Below are positions 27,307-35,911 of a DNA stretch of 64,000 nucleotides, one piece after another (the stretch's first letter is position 1; each line of letters starts with the position of its first letter). Under the pieces are notes generated by a model. That model was not told the origin of the DNA and searched no databases. It saw only the letters and a program-made list of their open reading frames with translations. Both the position numbers and the translations under genes were made by a program. The stretch is from Thalassovita mediterranea (GTDB taxonomy: Bacteria > Pseudomonadota > Alphaproteobacteria > Caulobacterales > Hyphomonadaceae), in assembly GCA_019448215.1 (NCBI GenBank), contig CP080408.1:2976001-3040000 (forward strand), in the 5' to 3' direction.

Positions 27307-28183
27307 TGGCTGCCTGCTCCTTGAACTGATCTACGAGCCCTTTGAGCGCGAGTCCCGCATTCGTCAAATCGAGGCTGGCCGACTTTGAGCAGAGCGTATT
27401 GGCCTCGCGGTTGAACTCCTGCGCCAGGAAGTCGAGTTTGCGGCCAATCGGCCCTCCCTGTTTCAGGAGGCCCCTGCCGCTTTCGATATGGGCCCGAAGC
27501 CGGTCGATTTCCTCTCGGACATCTGCCTTGGCGACCGACAGCGCAATCTCGGCCGCAAGCCGCTCGCTATCTACCTTGTCGCTGGCGTCCAGCTCTGCGA
27601 GCTGCTTCTCAAGGCGGGCTTTCAGTAGCTTGGGCTGCTCAGCTGCAAGCGCCTCTGCCTCATCCACCACACGCGCCATTTCGGCCAGATATCCGCTGAG
27701 CATCTCTTCTAGCGCGGCGCCCTCTTCCAGACGCGCCTCATTAAGCTGCGCTACGAGTTCGTCGCCGCCAGCCTGCAAGGTCGCGACAGCCTCCTCGCTC
27801 GCGGCGGCGCGCGTCGAACCCTGGCCTGTCTCCACGACACCCTTGATGCCCATCAGCGAAGCGATCGCCCCAAGGTCTGCCGCCCGGCCAGAAGCCTTCT
27901 CAAAGGCCCGCAGAAGCTGCTGCAGCGCATCGTGATTGACGCTTAGTGTCTCTGCACCGCCAGACACTTCGATCCGCAGGCCAATCTGGATGTTGCCGCG
28001 CGCAAACAGCTTGGATGCCGCCTGCTTGATCGCGCGCTCCACCTCTTCAAACCCGCCGGGCACATTCACGCGCACATCTAGGGAGCGGCCATTGACGCTT
28101 TTCGCCTCGATCGCCCAGCTGCCCCACTCTGCTTCGCCAGACACCCGGGCAAAGCCCGTCATTGAAGAAACGCGTGCGCTCAC
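27296..28183 (-). CDS. YicC-family endoribonuclease
   Basis: A 295-residue YicC-like protein. The N-terminal SMTGFAR and the DUF1732 C-terminal domain are typical, and E. coli YicC is reported to be an endoribonuclease. The start is a GTG overlapping the mltG stop; an ATG at 28162 (MTGFAR) is an alternative. It lies between mltG and gmk. Confidence 0.93.
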   Translation of the reverse strand: MSARVSSMTGFARVSGEAEWGSWAIEAKSVNGRSLDVRVNVPGGFEEVERAIKQAASKLFARGNIQIGLRIEVSGGAETLSVNHDALQQLLRAFEKASGRAADLGAIASLMGIKGVVETGQGSTRAAASEEAVATLQAGGDELVAQLNEARLEEGAALEEMLSGYLAEMARVVDEAEALAAEQPKLLKARLEKQLAELDASDKVDSERLAAEIALSVAKADVREEIDRLRAHIESGRGLLKQGGPIGRKLDFLAQEFNREANTLCSKSASLDLTNAGLALKGLVDQFKEQAANVE

Positions 28184-29217
28184 TCCTGGCCTCGCTCACG
28201 CGCAATCTCGCGGCGCTCATACGCACGATAGGCAGCGACATTGCGGTTATGCTCCGACAGCGTCTCGGCAAAGGCATGCCCGCCGGTGCCGTCGGCAACA
28301 AAGAAGATGTAATCGGTTTCCGGCGGATCCAGCACTGCCGCGATCGCGTCACGCCCCGGATTGCAGATCGGCGTCTTTGGCAGACCGTCCATCTCATATG
28401 TGTTCCAGTCGGTGACCCGGTCGAGCTCGGAGCGATAGAGCGTGCGGCGCACGCGCTGACCGTTCAGCGTCCGGTAAAGCGGTTCACCGCGGGAGACGCC
28501 ATAAATGACTGTCGGGTCGCTCTCGAGGCGCATGCCGCGCCGAAGCCGGTTGGTAAAGAGCCCAGCCACGAGCGGGCGCTCATCGGCGCTACCCGTTTCT
28601 TTCTCGACGACGGACGCGAGAATGATCGCCTCCTCAATGGTCGAGATTGGAAGATCATCAGCCCGTTGCGGCCACAGCTCTTCGAGCAGGTCGTCCTGCG
28701 CCTTCTCCATCCGCTCGATCATCGCGGTGCGCGACTTGTCGGCCGAGAAAATATAGGTGTCGGGCAGAAGCGTGCCTTCGCCAATCTCACGCTCCGGCAT
28801 GTCGCCTTCGAGCTCTGGATGGTTCTCGACGATGCGAAGAACCTGCGCCGTCGTTAGCCCCTCAGGCACAGTGATGCGATATGTGATGACATCGCCGGAC
28901 ACGAGCAGCTCCATGATGCCAGCAATGCTCGCGCGGGGCGGAATGGCGTACTCCCCGACCTTCAGCCCGGCCTGCTGTTCAGAAAGCCGTGCATGCAGCT
29001 TCATTACATCCGCATTGGAGATGATGCCCTGGCTTTCCAGCCGCTGGGCAACGCCGCTGACATGGTCGCCCTGTCGCACTTCAAACACAGCGCTCTCGGC
29101 GAGCGGCCCCGGCTCGCTGATTTCGTTCTGCAGCCAGAACCAGCCGCCAACAGCCGCAGCTGCGCCGACCACGACCAGCACGATAACAATCGCCAGAAGC
29201 GCCTTGATGAACCGCAT
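28180..29217 (-). CDS. mltG: Endolytic murein transglycosylase MltG
   Basis: A 345-residue inner-membrane-anchored lytic transglycosylase that cuts nascent glycan strands. One membrane segment (about 8-28) is followed by a LysM-like subdomain (about 44-100) and the YceG catalytic domain. The catalytic Glu is in ASVVEKETG (Glu205). It lies downstream of fabF and is coupled to yicC. Confidence 0.95.
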   Translation of the reverse strand: MRFIKALLAIVIVLVVVGAAAAVGGWFWLQNEISEPGPLAESAVFEVRQGDHVSGVAQRLESQGIISNADVMKLHARLSEQQAGLKVGEYAIPPRASIAGIMELLVSGDVITYRITVPEGLTTAQVLRIVENHPELEGDMPEREIGEGTLLPDTYIFSADKSRTAMIERMEKAQDDLLEELWPQRADDLPISTIEEAIILASVVEKETGSADERPLVAGLFTNRLRRGMRLESDPTVIYGVSRGEPLYRTLNGQRVRRTLYRSELDRVTDWNTYEMDGLPKTPICNPGRDAIAAVLDPPETDYIFFVADGTGGHAFAETLSEHNRNVAAYRAYERREIARERGQE

Positions 29218-29276
29218 ATCTACTCCCCCACTGTACAGGCTGGCCTTACCTTGCCTGAGCTTTATCGCTTAGGGAA

Positions 29277-30560
29277 CTAGTCAGCCTGTTTGAGGATAAG
29301 ACACGCATTGGTGCCGCCAAAACCGAAGGAATTCGACATGGCTGCACGAACCTTGCCCTTCTTGGCCTTGTGCGGAATGAGATCGATCTGCGTGTCGACA
29401 CTCGGATTGTCGAGATTGAGCGTCGGCGGCATGACCTGGTCACGCAGCGCAAGCGCACAGAAAGCGCCCTCAATCGCACCAGCAGCCCCCAGAAGGTGAC
29501 CGACAGCGGACTTGGTCGATGACAGCGAAAGGTTCTTCGCATGCTCACCGAACAGACGTTCGACCGCACCGATCTCGCCTTCATCGCCCTTCGGCGTCGA
29601 AGTACCGTGCGTGTTCACATAATCGATATCGCTCACGTCGAGGCCGGAATGATCCAGCGCCATTTTCATGGCGCGATAGCCGCCCTCGGAGCCCTCTGCA
29701 GGCGCCGTGATGTGATAGGCATCGCCCGTCAGGCCATAGCCTGCGACCTCTGCATAGATCTTGGCGCCGCGTGCCTTGGCATGCTCATACTCTTCGAGCA
29801 TCAGGATCGCTGCGCCTTCGCCCATGACGAAGCCATCGCGGTCCTTGTCATAAGGACGGGACGCTTTCTCAGGCGTATCGTTGAAGCTGGTGGACATGGC
29901 CTTGGCTGCACAGAAACCGGCAATGCCGATCTCGCAGATCACAGCCTCTGCGCCGCCTGCAAGCATCAAGTCCGCGTCGCCATACTGGATGAGACGGGCC
30001 GAGTCGCCGATGGCGTGGGCACCGGTTGCACAGGCCGTCACCACAGAATGGTTCGGCCCCTTGAACCCGTGACGGATCGAGACCTGGCCGGAAGCGAGGT
30101 TGATCAGTGCGGACGGGATGAAGAACGGGCTCACGCGGCGTGCGCCCTGGGTGTGCAGTGTGATGGCAGTGTCGTAGATGGACTGGAGACCACCGATGCC
30201 AGAGCCGATCAGAACGCCTGTGCGCTCCTTCTGCTCGTCGGTTTCGGGCTTCCAGCCTGAATCCTCAACACATTCGTCGGCTGCTGCGAGCGCATACAGG
30301 ATGAACTCGTCAATGCGACGGCGCTCTTTGGCGCTCGCCGCCTTGTCCGGATCGAATGAGTGAGGATCGTCGGCACTACCGCCGCCGCGTCCATCATTCC
30401 ACGGAACCTGACAGGCAATCTTGCAGGGCACGTCCTTGGTATCGAACAGGTCGATAGGACCTGCCCCCGACTTGCCCTCAAGAAGCCTCTCCCAGGTTGC
30501 CTCGCGCCCATTAGCGAGCGGCGACACCAGGCCGATTCCAGTAATAACTACGCGGCGCAT
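29277..30560 (-). CDS. fabF: Beta-ketoacyl-ACP synthase II
   Basis: A 427-residue condensing enzyme of fatty acid elongation. The Cys-His-His triad is present: Cys177 (TACATG), His318 (NTHGTSTPKGD) and His355 (AVGHLLGAAG). It is 14 bases after acpP. Confidence 0.97.
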   Translation of the reverse strand: MRRVVITGIGLVSPLANGREATWERLLEGKSGAGPIDLFDTKDVPCKIACQVPWNDGRGGGSADDPHSFDPDKAASAKERRRIDEFILYALAAADECVEDSGWKPETDEQKERTGVLIGSGIGGLQSIYDTAITLHTQGARRVSPFFIPSALINLASGQVSIRHGFKGPNHSVVTACATGAHAIGDSARLIQYGDADLMLAGGAEAVICEIGIAGFCAAKAMSTSFNDTPEKASRPYDKDRDGFVMGEGAAILMLEEYEHAKARGAKIYAEVAGYGLTGDAYHITAPAEGSEGGYRAMKMALDHSGLDVSDIDYVNTHGTSTPKGDEGEIGAVERLFGEHAKNLSLSSTKSAVGHLLGAAGAIEGAFCALALRDQVMPPTLNLDNPSVDTQIDLIPHKAKKGKVRAAMSNSFGFGGTNACLILKQAD

Positions 30561-30574
30561 CAGCTTACTCCCGA

Positions 30575-30811
30575 TTAAGAGACGTGAGCCTTGATGTGGG
30601 TGACAGCGTCACCAACGGTACGGATGTTCTCTTGAACGTCGTCAGGGATTTCGATGTTGAACTCTTCTTCGAAAGCCATGACCAGCTCGACCAGGTCGAG
30701 GGAGTCAGCGCCGAGATCGTCGATGAAGCTCGCCGATTCCGTGACCTTGTCTGCTTCAACGTCGAGATTCTCGACAACGATCTTTTTTACACGCTCGAAA
30801 ACGTCAGACAT
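30575..30811 (-). CDS. acpP: Acyl carrier protein
   Basis: A 78-residue acidic carrier protein. The phosphopantetheine attachment Ser37 is in [11 protein letters not shown]. Length and sequence are typical. It lies between fabG and fabF with about 107 bases upstream, enough for its own promoter. Confidence 0.98.
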   Translation of the reverse strand: MSDVFERVKKIVVENLDVEADKVTESASFIDDLGADSLDLVELVMAFEEEFNIEIPDDVQENIRTVGDAVTHIKAHVS

Positions 30812-30918
30812 GGAAAACCTCTCTCATAATGTCTGATAGGAAGACTGTTCGTCTTGGGTTGCCCGTTAGCACACTGATAAAGAGAACGCCAAGGGCTGCA
30901 ACTGTTGGGTGCCTTTGC

Positions 30919-31659
30919 CTAGATCATCGCCATGCCGCCATTCACGTGCAGAGTCTGCCCCGTGACATAGGCGGCTTCTGATGAAGCAAGATAGACCGCA
31001 GCCGAAGCTATATCACTGCCCTGGCCGAGTTTTCCAGACGGGATCTGGCCGAGCAGCGCTTCTTTCTGCGCGTCTGGCAGCACATCCGTCATGGGCGATT
31101 CGATAAAGCCCGGCGCGATACAGTTCGCGGTGATGCCGCGGCTCGCGACTTCCTGGGCAAGCGCCTTGGTGAAGCCGATCATGCCGGCCTTTGACGCGCA
31201 GTAGTTTGCCTGTCCCGGATTGCCGGTCACACCGACAATGGACGTGATGCCGATGATACGGCCGTGGCGGCGCTTCATCATGCCCCGCACCACCGACTTG
31301 GTCAGGCGGTAGTAAGAGCCAAGATTGACGTTCATCACATCATCAAAGTCTTCGGGCTTCATCTGCATGAGCAGCTTGTCGCGCGTGATACCCGCATTGG
31401 CGACGAGGATATCGAGACCGCCGCCCAACGCTTCTTCGGCGCGCCCGACAAGGCTGTCGACCGATTCAGCGTCTGACAGGTTTGCGGTGACGACGACGCC
31501 CTCACCTGGCAGGCCGGAGCGCACCTCTTCCAGAACGCCTTCACGCGTACCGGACAGGGCGACCTTGGCGCCGGCTTCAGACAGGGATTTCGCAATTGCG
31601 CTACCGATGCCACCTGAGGCCCCGGTCACTAGCGCTGTGCGTCCGCTGAGATCAAACAT
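30919..31659 (-). CDS. fabG: 3-oxoacyl-ACP reductase
   Basis: A 246-residue short-chain dehydrogenase that reduces 3-oxoacyl-ACP with NADPH. The nucleotide motif TGASGGIG (12-19) and catalytic Ser140, Tyr153 and Lys157 are intact. Its position between fabD and acpP supports the FabG assignment rather than a generic SDR. Confidence 0.96.
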   Translation of the reverse strand: MFDLSGRTALVTGASGGIGSAIAKSLSEAGAKVALSGTREGVLEEVRSGLPGEGVVVTANLSDAESVDSLVGRAEEALGGGLDILVANAGITRDKLLMQMKPEDFDDVMNVNLGSYYRLTKSVVRGMMKRRHGRIIGITSIVGVTGNPGQANYCASKAGMIGFTKALAQEVASRGITANCIAPGFIESPMTDVLPDAQKEALLGQIPSGKLGQGSDIASAAVYLASSEAAYVTGQTLHVNGGMAMI

Positions 31660-31724
31660 GCGGCTCTCGTCCTTCCTTGCTTGCGGCTTCTGCCGTCTCG
31701 TTCTCGGTTTCGACCCTTGTCGCC

Positions 31725-32669
31725 CTAGCCGAGACGCTTAGCAACCGATTCTATGTCTTCGGGACTGCCCAGTGTCAGCCCTTCAATGTCCTTGGCGGTA
31801 CGGCGGTTCATGACGCTCAGTACCTTTCCGGCGCCCGCCTCGACCGTCAGCTCGATGCCCTGGGCCGCCATGAACTCAACACTTTCGCGCCAGCGGACCT
31901 GGCCGCAGACCTGCTCGATCAGGTGCTGACGGATCGCGACCGGGTCGCTCGTCGGCTCTGCCGTGACATTGGCAATCACAGGCACGGACGGCGTCTTGAT
32001 CTCGATATCCGACAGCGCCTTCATCATCTCATCGGCAGCAGGCTGCATCATCGAGCAATGGAACGGCGCGCTGACAGGCAGCATCATTGCCTTCTTGATA
32101 CCGACTTCACCGGTCTTGGAGGCGGCGAGTTCGACAGCCCCCTTCGCGCCTGAAATCACAATCTGCCCCGGCGCATTGTCATTCGCGATCTCGCAGGCAC
32201 CGCCATCAGCGCGGCCAAGCTCACAAAGCGCGACTGCCTGTTCTGGCGTCGCGCCCAGCAAAGCCGCCATCGCACCTTCACCAGGAGGCACAGCCGCCTG
32301 CATGGCATTGCCGCGGATACGCAGAATGCGCGCCGCGTCAGCAAGCTCGATCGCGCCGCTTGCGGCCAGGGCGGAATACTCACCAAGCGAGTGGCCTGCC
32401 ACGAAAGCCGCCTTGTCCGGGCCTATGCCATGGGCCTGAAGCGCACGAATGGCGGCAACACTGACAGCCATGAGCGCCGGCTGCGTATTTGCCGTCAGCT
32501 TCAGCTCTTCCTCATCACCTTCCCAGATCAATTTCGAAAGGTCCTGATGGAGCGCGGCGTCCACCGTCTCGAAGACCTCACGCGCTTCTGGATATGCCGC
32601 GGCAAGGTCCTTGCCCATGCCGATGAACTGGCTGCCCTGTCCGGGAAAAATGAACGCGAACTTGGTCAT
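31725..32669 (-). CDS. fabD: Malonyl-CoA:ACP transacylase
   Basis: A 314-residue acyltransferase that loads malonate onto ACP. The GQGSQ motif (10-14) and the nucleophile Ser94 in GHSLGEYSA are present. The ATG at 32669 (MTKFAFIFPGQG) is chosen; a longer in-frame start adds 25 unlike residues. It is the first gene of the fab run and is divergent from rpsF. Confidence 0.96.
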   Translation of the reverse strand: MTKFAFIFPGQGSQFIGMGKDLAAAYPEAREVFETVDAALHQDLSKLIWEGDEEELKLTANTQPALMAVSVAAIRALQAHGIGPDKAAFVAGHSLGEYSALAASGAIELADAARILRIRGNAMQAAVPPGEGAMAALLGATPEQAVALCELGRADGGACEIANDNAPGQIVISGAKGAVELAASKTGEVGIKKAMMLPVSAPFHCSMMQPAADEMMKALSDIEIKTPSVPVIANVTAEPTSDPVAIRQHLIEQVCGQVRWRESVEFMAAQGIELTVEAGAGKVLSVMNRRTAKDIEGLTLGSPEDIESVAKRLG

Positions 32670-32732
32670 GCGGTCCTGCCCTTCAGTCTGATCTCTGGAA
32701 TCTGATTTGGCCGACTGCCTAGATGGCTGCTC

Positions 32733-32755
32733 GCAGACTCGCAAGTCTGCTTGAT
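32733..32755 (+). promoter_or_regulatory. Hairpin between fabD and rpsF
   Basis: A perfect 7-bp stem, GCAGACT (32733-32739) with AGTCTGC (32744-32750), has a four-base loop and is followed by TTGATTCTTTT. It resembles an intrinsic terminator on the + strand, but no + strand gene lies upstream. It could attenuate rpsF transcription or act by chance. Confidence 0.35.
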
Positions 32756-32803
32756 TCTTTTGGCAGTTTGGGCTTTAAGCCGCCTCTTCACACGGGGTGC
32801 GGT

Positions 32804-32887
32804 CCTGGTGTCCGGAATGAGCCGGATGACTGGGGGCCATCGCCGGAACGTCTTCCCGCGTTCCAGCGCCGCATTCTGAACACCAGG
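32804..32887 (+). promoter_or_regulatory. Structured leader upstream of rpsF, possible S6:S18 autoregulatory element
   Basis: CCTGGTGT (32804-32811) pairs perfectly with ACACCAGG (32880-32887), closing a loop that ends at the rpsF ribosome binding site. Inside are smaller hairpins: TCCGG with CCGGA (32811-32824) and GGAACG with CGTTCC (32845-32864). Bacterial rpsF leaders often carry an RNA motif that binds the S6:S18 complex; whether this is that motif is inference. Confidence 0.5.
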
Positions 32888-32898
32888 GAAAGACCATT

Positions 32899-33234
32899 AT
32901 GGCACTTTATGAACACGTGCTGATCTCGCGTCCGGACATCTCGCCTGCACAGGTCGAGAGCCAGATCGAAGAGCTCGGCCAATGGCTGGAAAGCCAGGGC
33001 GCAAAGGTCGGCAAGACCGAATACTGGGGCCTGCGCAACCTCTCCTACCCGATCAACAAGCAGCGCAAGGGACACTACTCCCTGCTCAACATCGACGGCC
33101 CAGCAGCCGCCGTTCATGAGCTCGAGCGCCGTCACCGTATCTCCGACGACGTCATCCGTTACATGACGATCAAGGTCGAAGAGCTGGACGATGAGCCGTC
33201 CCCGATGATGGGCCGCAAGGGCCGCAAGGACTAG
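32899..33234 (+). CDS. rpsF: 30S ribosomal protein S6
   Basis: A 111-residue S6 protein of the small subunit. It starts MALYEHVLISRPDIS and has the usual ferredoxin-like alternation, with YWGLRNLSYPINK in the middle. It is the first gene of rpsF-rpsR-rplI, with 12 bases to rpsR. In other bacteria S6 binds S18 on the ribosome and on its own mRNA leader. Confidence 0.97.
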   Translation: MALYEHVLISRPDISPAQVESQIEELGQWLESQGAKVGKTEYWGLRNLSYPINKQRKGHYSLLNIDGPAAAVHELERRHRISDDVIRYMTIKVEELDDEPSPMMGRKGRKD

Positions 33235-33246
33235 GGAGCGAGAGTT

Positions 33247-33519
33247 ATGTCTTCAGAAAACAACGCCGGTGATATCAACATCACCAACATCCCTGCCCGG
33301 CGCACCTTCAATCGCCGCCGCAAGGTCGATCCGTTCTCGGGCGAAGGCGCCCCGGCGATCGATTACAAGGATGTGAAACTGCTGCAGCGCTACATCTCCG
33401 AGAAGGGCAAGATTGTCCCGTCGCGGATCACTGCAGTGAACGTCAAGAACCAGCGTAAGCTTGCCCGCGCCATCAAACGCGCCCGTATGCTCGCGCTCCT
33501 GCCATTCACCGTTAAGTAG
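33247..33519 (+). CDS. rpsR: 30S ribosomal protein S18
   Basis: A 90-residue S18 protein. The conserved segment is [19 protein letters not shown], followed by [23 protein letters not shown]. It lies 12 bases after rpsF and 12 before rplI, in the usual order. Confidence 0.97.
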   Translation: MSSENNAGDINITNIPARRTFNRRRKVDPFSGEGAPAIDYKDVKLLQRYISEKGKIVPSRITAVNVKNQRKLARAIKRARMLALLPFTVK

Positions 33520-33531
33520 GAGGACTGACAC

Positions 33532-34125
33532 ATGGACATCATCCTTCTTGAACGCGTCGAAAACCTTGGCGAGCTTGGCGAAGAAGTCACCGTGAAGAAC
33601 GGCTTCGCCCGTAACTTCCTGCTGCCACGCGGCAAGGCGCTGATCGCAAACGATCGCAACCGCGCCCGTTTCGCTGCAGAGCGTGACCTCATCGAGAAGC
33701 GCAACGCAGACGCACGCGAAGAAGCCAAGCAGACCGGCAACAACATGGACGGCGCCGAAGTCGTTCTCATCCGCCAGTCTTCCGACACCGGCAACCTCTA
33801 CGGTTCCGTCTCGACCCGCGACATCGTCGATGCGCTGGCCGAGAAGGACTTCAAGGTCCGCCGCGGTCAGATCAAGCTCGACCAGCCAATCAAGACGATC
33901 GGCATTTACGAGCTGGGCGTTCGCCTTCACGCGGAAGTTCTCGTCGAGATCACCGTGAACGTTGCCCGTTCGATGGAAGAAGCTGAACGTCAGGCTGCTG
34001 GCGAGAACGTCATCGAGACGATCCAGGCCGAACAGCAAGGCGCAGCTGCCGAGCAATCTGCTGAACTGGCTGAAGCCAGCGCAGAGCGCGAGGAAGCCAC
34101 CCGCGACGGCGGCGACGACGAATAG
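33532..34125 (+). CDS. rplI: 50S ribosomal protein L9
   Basis: A 197-residue L9 protein. The N-terminal rRNA-binding domain (MDIILLERVENLGELGEEV) and the long helix are typical. It is about 45 residues longer than E. coli L9 because of an Ala/Glu/Gln-rich C-terminal tail (about 165-197), as in many alphaproteobacteria. A strong ribosome binding site (AGGAGG) precedes it. Confidence 0.96.
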   Translation: MDIILLERVENLGELGEEVTVKNGFARNFLLPRGKALIANDRNRARFAAERDLIEKRNADAREEAKQTGNNMDGAEVVLIRQSSDTGNLYGSVSTRDIVDALAEKDFKVRRGQIKLDQPIKTIGIYELGVRLHAEVLVEITVNVARSMEEAERQAAGENVIETIQAEQQGAAAEQSAELAEASAEREEATRDGGDDE

Positions 34126-34155
34126 TCTCCGTGCGTCTTACGCAAGACTTTGATC

Positions 34156-34189
34156 AAGGCCGTGCCCATCGGGCGCGGCCTTTTTCTTT
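34156..34189 (+). terminator. Intrinsic terminator after rplI
   Basis: A 12-bp GC-rich stem (34156-34167 with 34171-34182, loop ATC) is followed by TTTTTCTTT. It lies 31 bases after the rplI stop and ends the ribosomal protein operon. Confidence 0.92.
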
Positions 34190-34231
34190 GCAGAGAATTC
34201 AGGCGCTGTGGTGCTCCCCGACTAAAAGGGG

Positions 34232-34259
34232 CCGCGAATCTTTCACGCCCGAATCGCGG
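34232..34259. promoter_or_regulatory. Two GANTC sites in an inverted repeat upstream of dnaB
   Basis: GAATC occurs at 34236-34240 and again at 34251-34255, inside an inverted repeat CCGCGA (34232-34237) / TCGCGG (34254-34259). GANTC is the CcrM methylation site used for cell-cycle control with GcrA in Caulobacterales. Confidence 0.4.
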
Positions 34260-34262
34260 TAT

Positions 34263-34288
34263 TCCACAGGTCTCATTTGAGCTGTGGA
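34263..34288. promoter_or_regulatory. Inverted repeat upstream of dnaB
   Basis: TCCACAG (34263-34269) and CTGTGGA (34282-34288) form a perfect inverted repeat, with CTC and GAG pairing inside it. No T-run follows, so it is more likely a protein site or RNA hairpin than a terminator. Confidence 0.4.
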
Positions 34289-34344
34289 CGATGGCAGTTT
34301 CTATGCAAGTCAAGCCTGCAATCTTTCCCCACTCAGGCGTAAAG

Positions 34345-34359
34345 TTAACCCATCGGTAA
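34345..34359. promoter_or_regulatory. CtrA-like box upstream of dnaB
   Basis: TTAA (34345-34348), seven bases, GTAA (34356-34359) matches the CtrA consensus TTAA-N7-TTAA with one mismatch. It lies 22 bases before the dnaB ATG. Confidence 0.35.
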
Positions 34360-34381
34360 GAACCTTTTCGGGGACACGCGC

Positions 34382-35869
34382 ATGAACGATATGTCCAATA
34401 CGCCCAAGTCGGTCGAAGCACCGCACAATCTGTCGGCAGAAGCCGGCGTCCTCGGTGCGATCCTCTACGACAATAATGCGTTCCAGCGTGTTGCGGACAT
34501 CCTGCGCTCCACTGACTTCTACTCGATCCCCCATCAGGAGATTTTCGAAGTCTGCTCGACAATGATCCAGGGCGGGCGTGTCGCTGACGGCATCACGCTG
34601 CGCGAGCATTTCGAGAAGGCTGACAAGCTGCAGGAAATCGGCGGCGCGTCCTATCTGGCAGAACTGCTCGACTCCGCAGCATTCGGCCCGGAAATCTCTG
34701 ACTACGCCCGCATGATCCGCGATTTCGCGATGCGCCGTGACCTGATCGACATCGGGGCGACGGTCCAGCACCGCGCTTTCAAGCCAGCCCCTGAAGAAGA
34801 CGGCGACAAGCAGCTGGAGCTCGCCGAGCGCCAGCTCTTTGACCTCGCAGACCGCGGCTCTTCCGGCCGCGGCTTCCATTCCTTTTCGACCGCTCTCAAA
34901 GAGTCGCTCGCCATGGCAGAGGCGGCCTTCAAGCGCGACGGCAAGATCGCCGGTGTGGCATCCCAGCTGGACGACCTCGACACGATGCTTGGCGGCTTCC
35001 ACAAGTCTGACCTCGTCATCCTCGCGGGCCGCCCTTCCATGGGTAAGACCACGCTCGCGACCAATATCGCCTTCAACGCCGCGCAGGCCTGCCGCCGTGA
35101 GACTCAGCCTGACGGGTCGAAGAAAACCGTCGAAGGCGCTGTTGTTGCGTTCTTTTCTCTCGAAATGTCGTGTGAGCAACTCGCCACGCGTATCATCGCA
35201 GACCGCACAGGACTTAACGCCCACCACATCCGTCAGGGCGACCTTGATGCCAGCGATTTTGAAAAGATCCGCCAGGCGACAGAAGAGCTTCAGAACCTGC
35301 CGCTCTATATCGATGACCAGGGCGGAATCTCGGTCAGCCAGCTTGCCGCCCGTGCCCGGCGCCTGAAGCGCACCAGCGGCCTCGACATGGTCGTCATCGA
35401 CTATCTTCAGCTTCTGACCTCCACGACCGGCAAAGCCAGCGACTCACGCGTTCAGGAGATCACGCAGATCACGATGGGCCTCAAGGCGCTCGCCAAGGAG
35501 CTCAACGTCCCGGTCATCGCCCTCTCCCAGCTGTCGCGTCAGGTCGAACAGCGTGAAGACAAACGCCCGCAGCTCTCTGACCTTCGCGAATCCGGCTCGA
35601 TTGAGCAGGACGCTGACGTCGTCATGTTCGTCTACCGCGAGTCCTATTATCTGGAGCGGACCGAGCCCCAGTCTGGCGGTGAAGACCCGGCATCTGCGGA
35701 GAAATGGACCAAATGGCGCCAGCGCATGGACGAGGTTCTCGGCACCGCTGAAGTCATTATCGGCAAGCAGCGTCACGGCCCGATTGGCCGCGTCACCCTT
35801 GCCTTCGATGCCAACACGACCCGTTTCGGCAACCTCAAGCGCCAGCAGCCTGAACCAGACTTCGGCTAG
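34382..35869 (+). CDS. dnaB: Replicative DNA helicase DnaB
   Basis: A 495-residue hexameric helicase. The N-terminal domain (about 15-120) that binds primase and loader is followed by a linker and a RecA-like motor. The motor carries Walker A GRPSMGKTT (216-224), Walker B (VVIDYLQLL) and the LSQLSRQVEQR segment. It is preceded by 192 bases after the rplI terminator that hold GANTC sites and a CtrA-like box, and followed by alr. Confidence 0.97.
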   Translation: MNDMSNTPKSVEAPHNLSAEAGVLGAILYDNNAFQRVADILRSTDFYSIPHQEIFEVCSTMIQGGRVADGITLREHFEKADKLQEIGGASYLAELLDSAAFGPEISDYARMIRDFAMRRDLIDIGATVQHRAFKPAPEEDGDKQLELAERQLFDLADRGSSGRGFHSFSTALKESLAMAEAAFKRDGKIAGVASQLDDLDTMLGGFHKSDLVILAGRPSMGKTTLATNIAFNAAQACRRETQPDGSKKTVEGAVVAFFSLEMSCEQLATRIIADRTGLNAHHIRQGDLDASDFEKIRQATEELQNLPLYIDDQGGISVSQLAARARRLKRTSGLDMVVIDYLQLLTSTTGKASDSRVQEITQITMGLKALAKELNVPVIALSQLSRQVEQREDKRPQLSDLRESGSIEQDADVVMFVYRESYYLERTEPQSGGEDPASAEKWTKWRQRMDEVLGTAEVIIGKQRHGPIGRVTLAFDANTTRFGNLKRQQPEPDFG

Positions 35870-35911
35870 AATGGGTTGCGGCAAGGCCTTGCGGCAGACT
35901 ATGCCGCATCA

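Noticed and set aside
34260-34268. DnaA-box-like TATTCCACA upstream of dnaB, suggesting a replication origin
   Set aside because: Two mismatches to TTATCCACA, no cluster of boxes, no AT-rich unwinding region and no dnaA or other origin-linked genes.
34310-35227. Open frame on the - strand across the dnaB promoter and 5' half
   Set aside because: dnaB is certain on the + strand; the antisense product has no family features.
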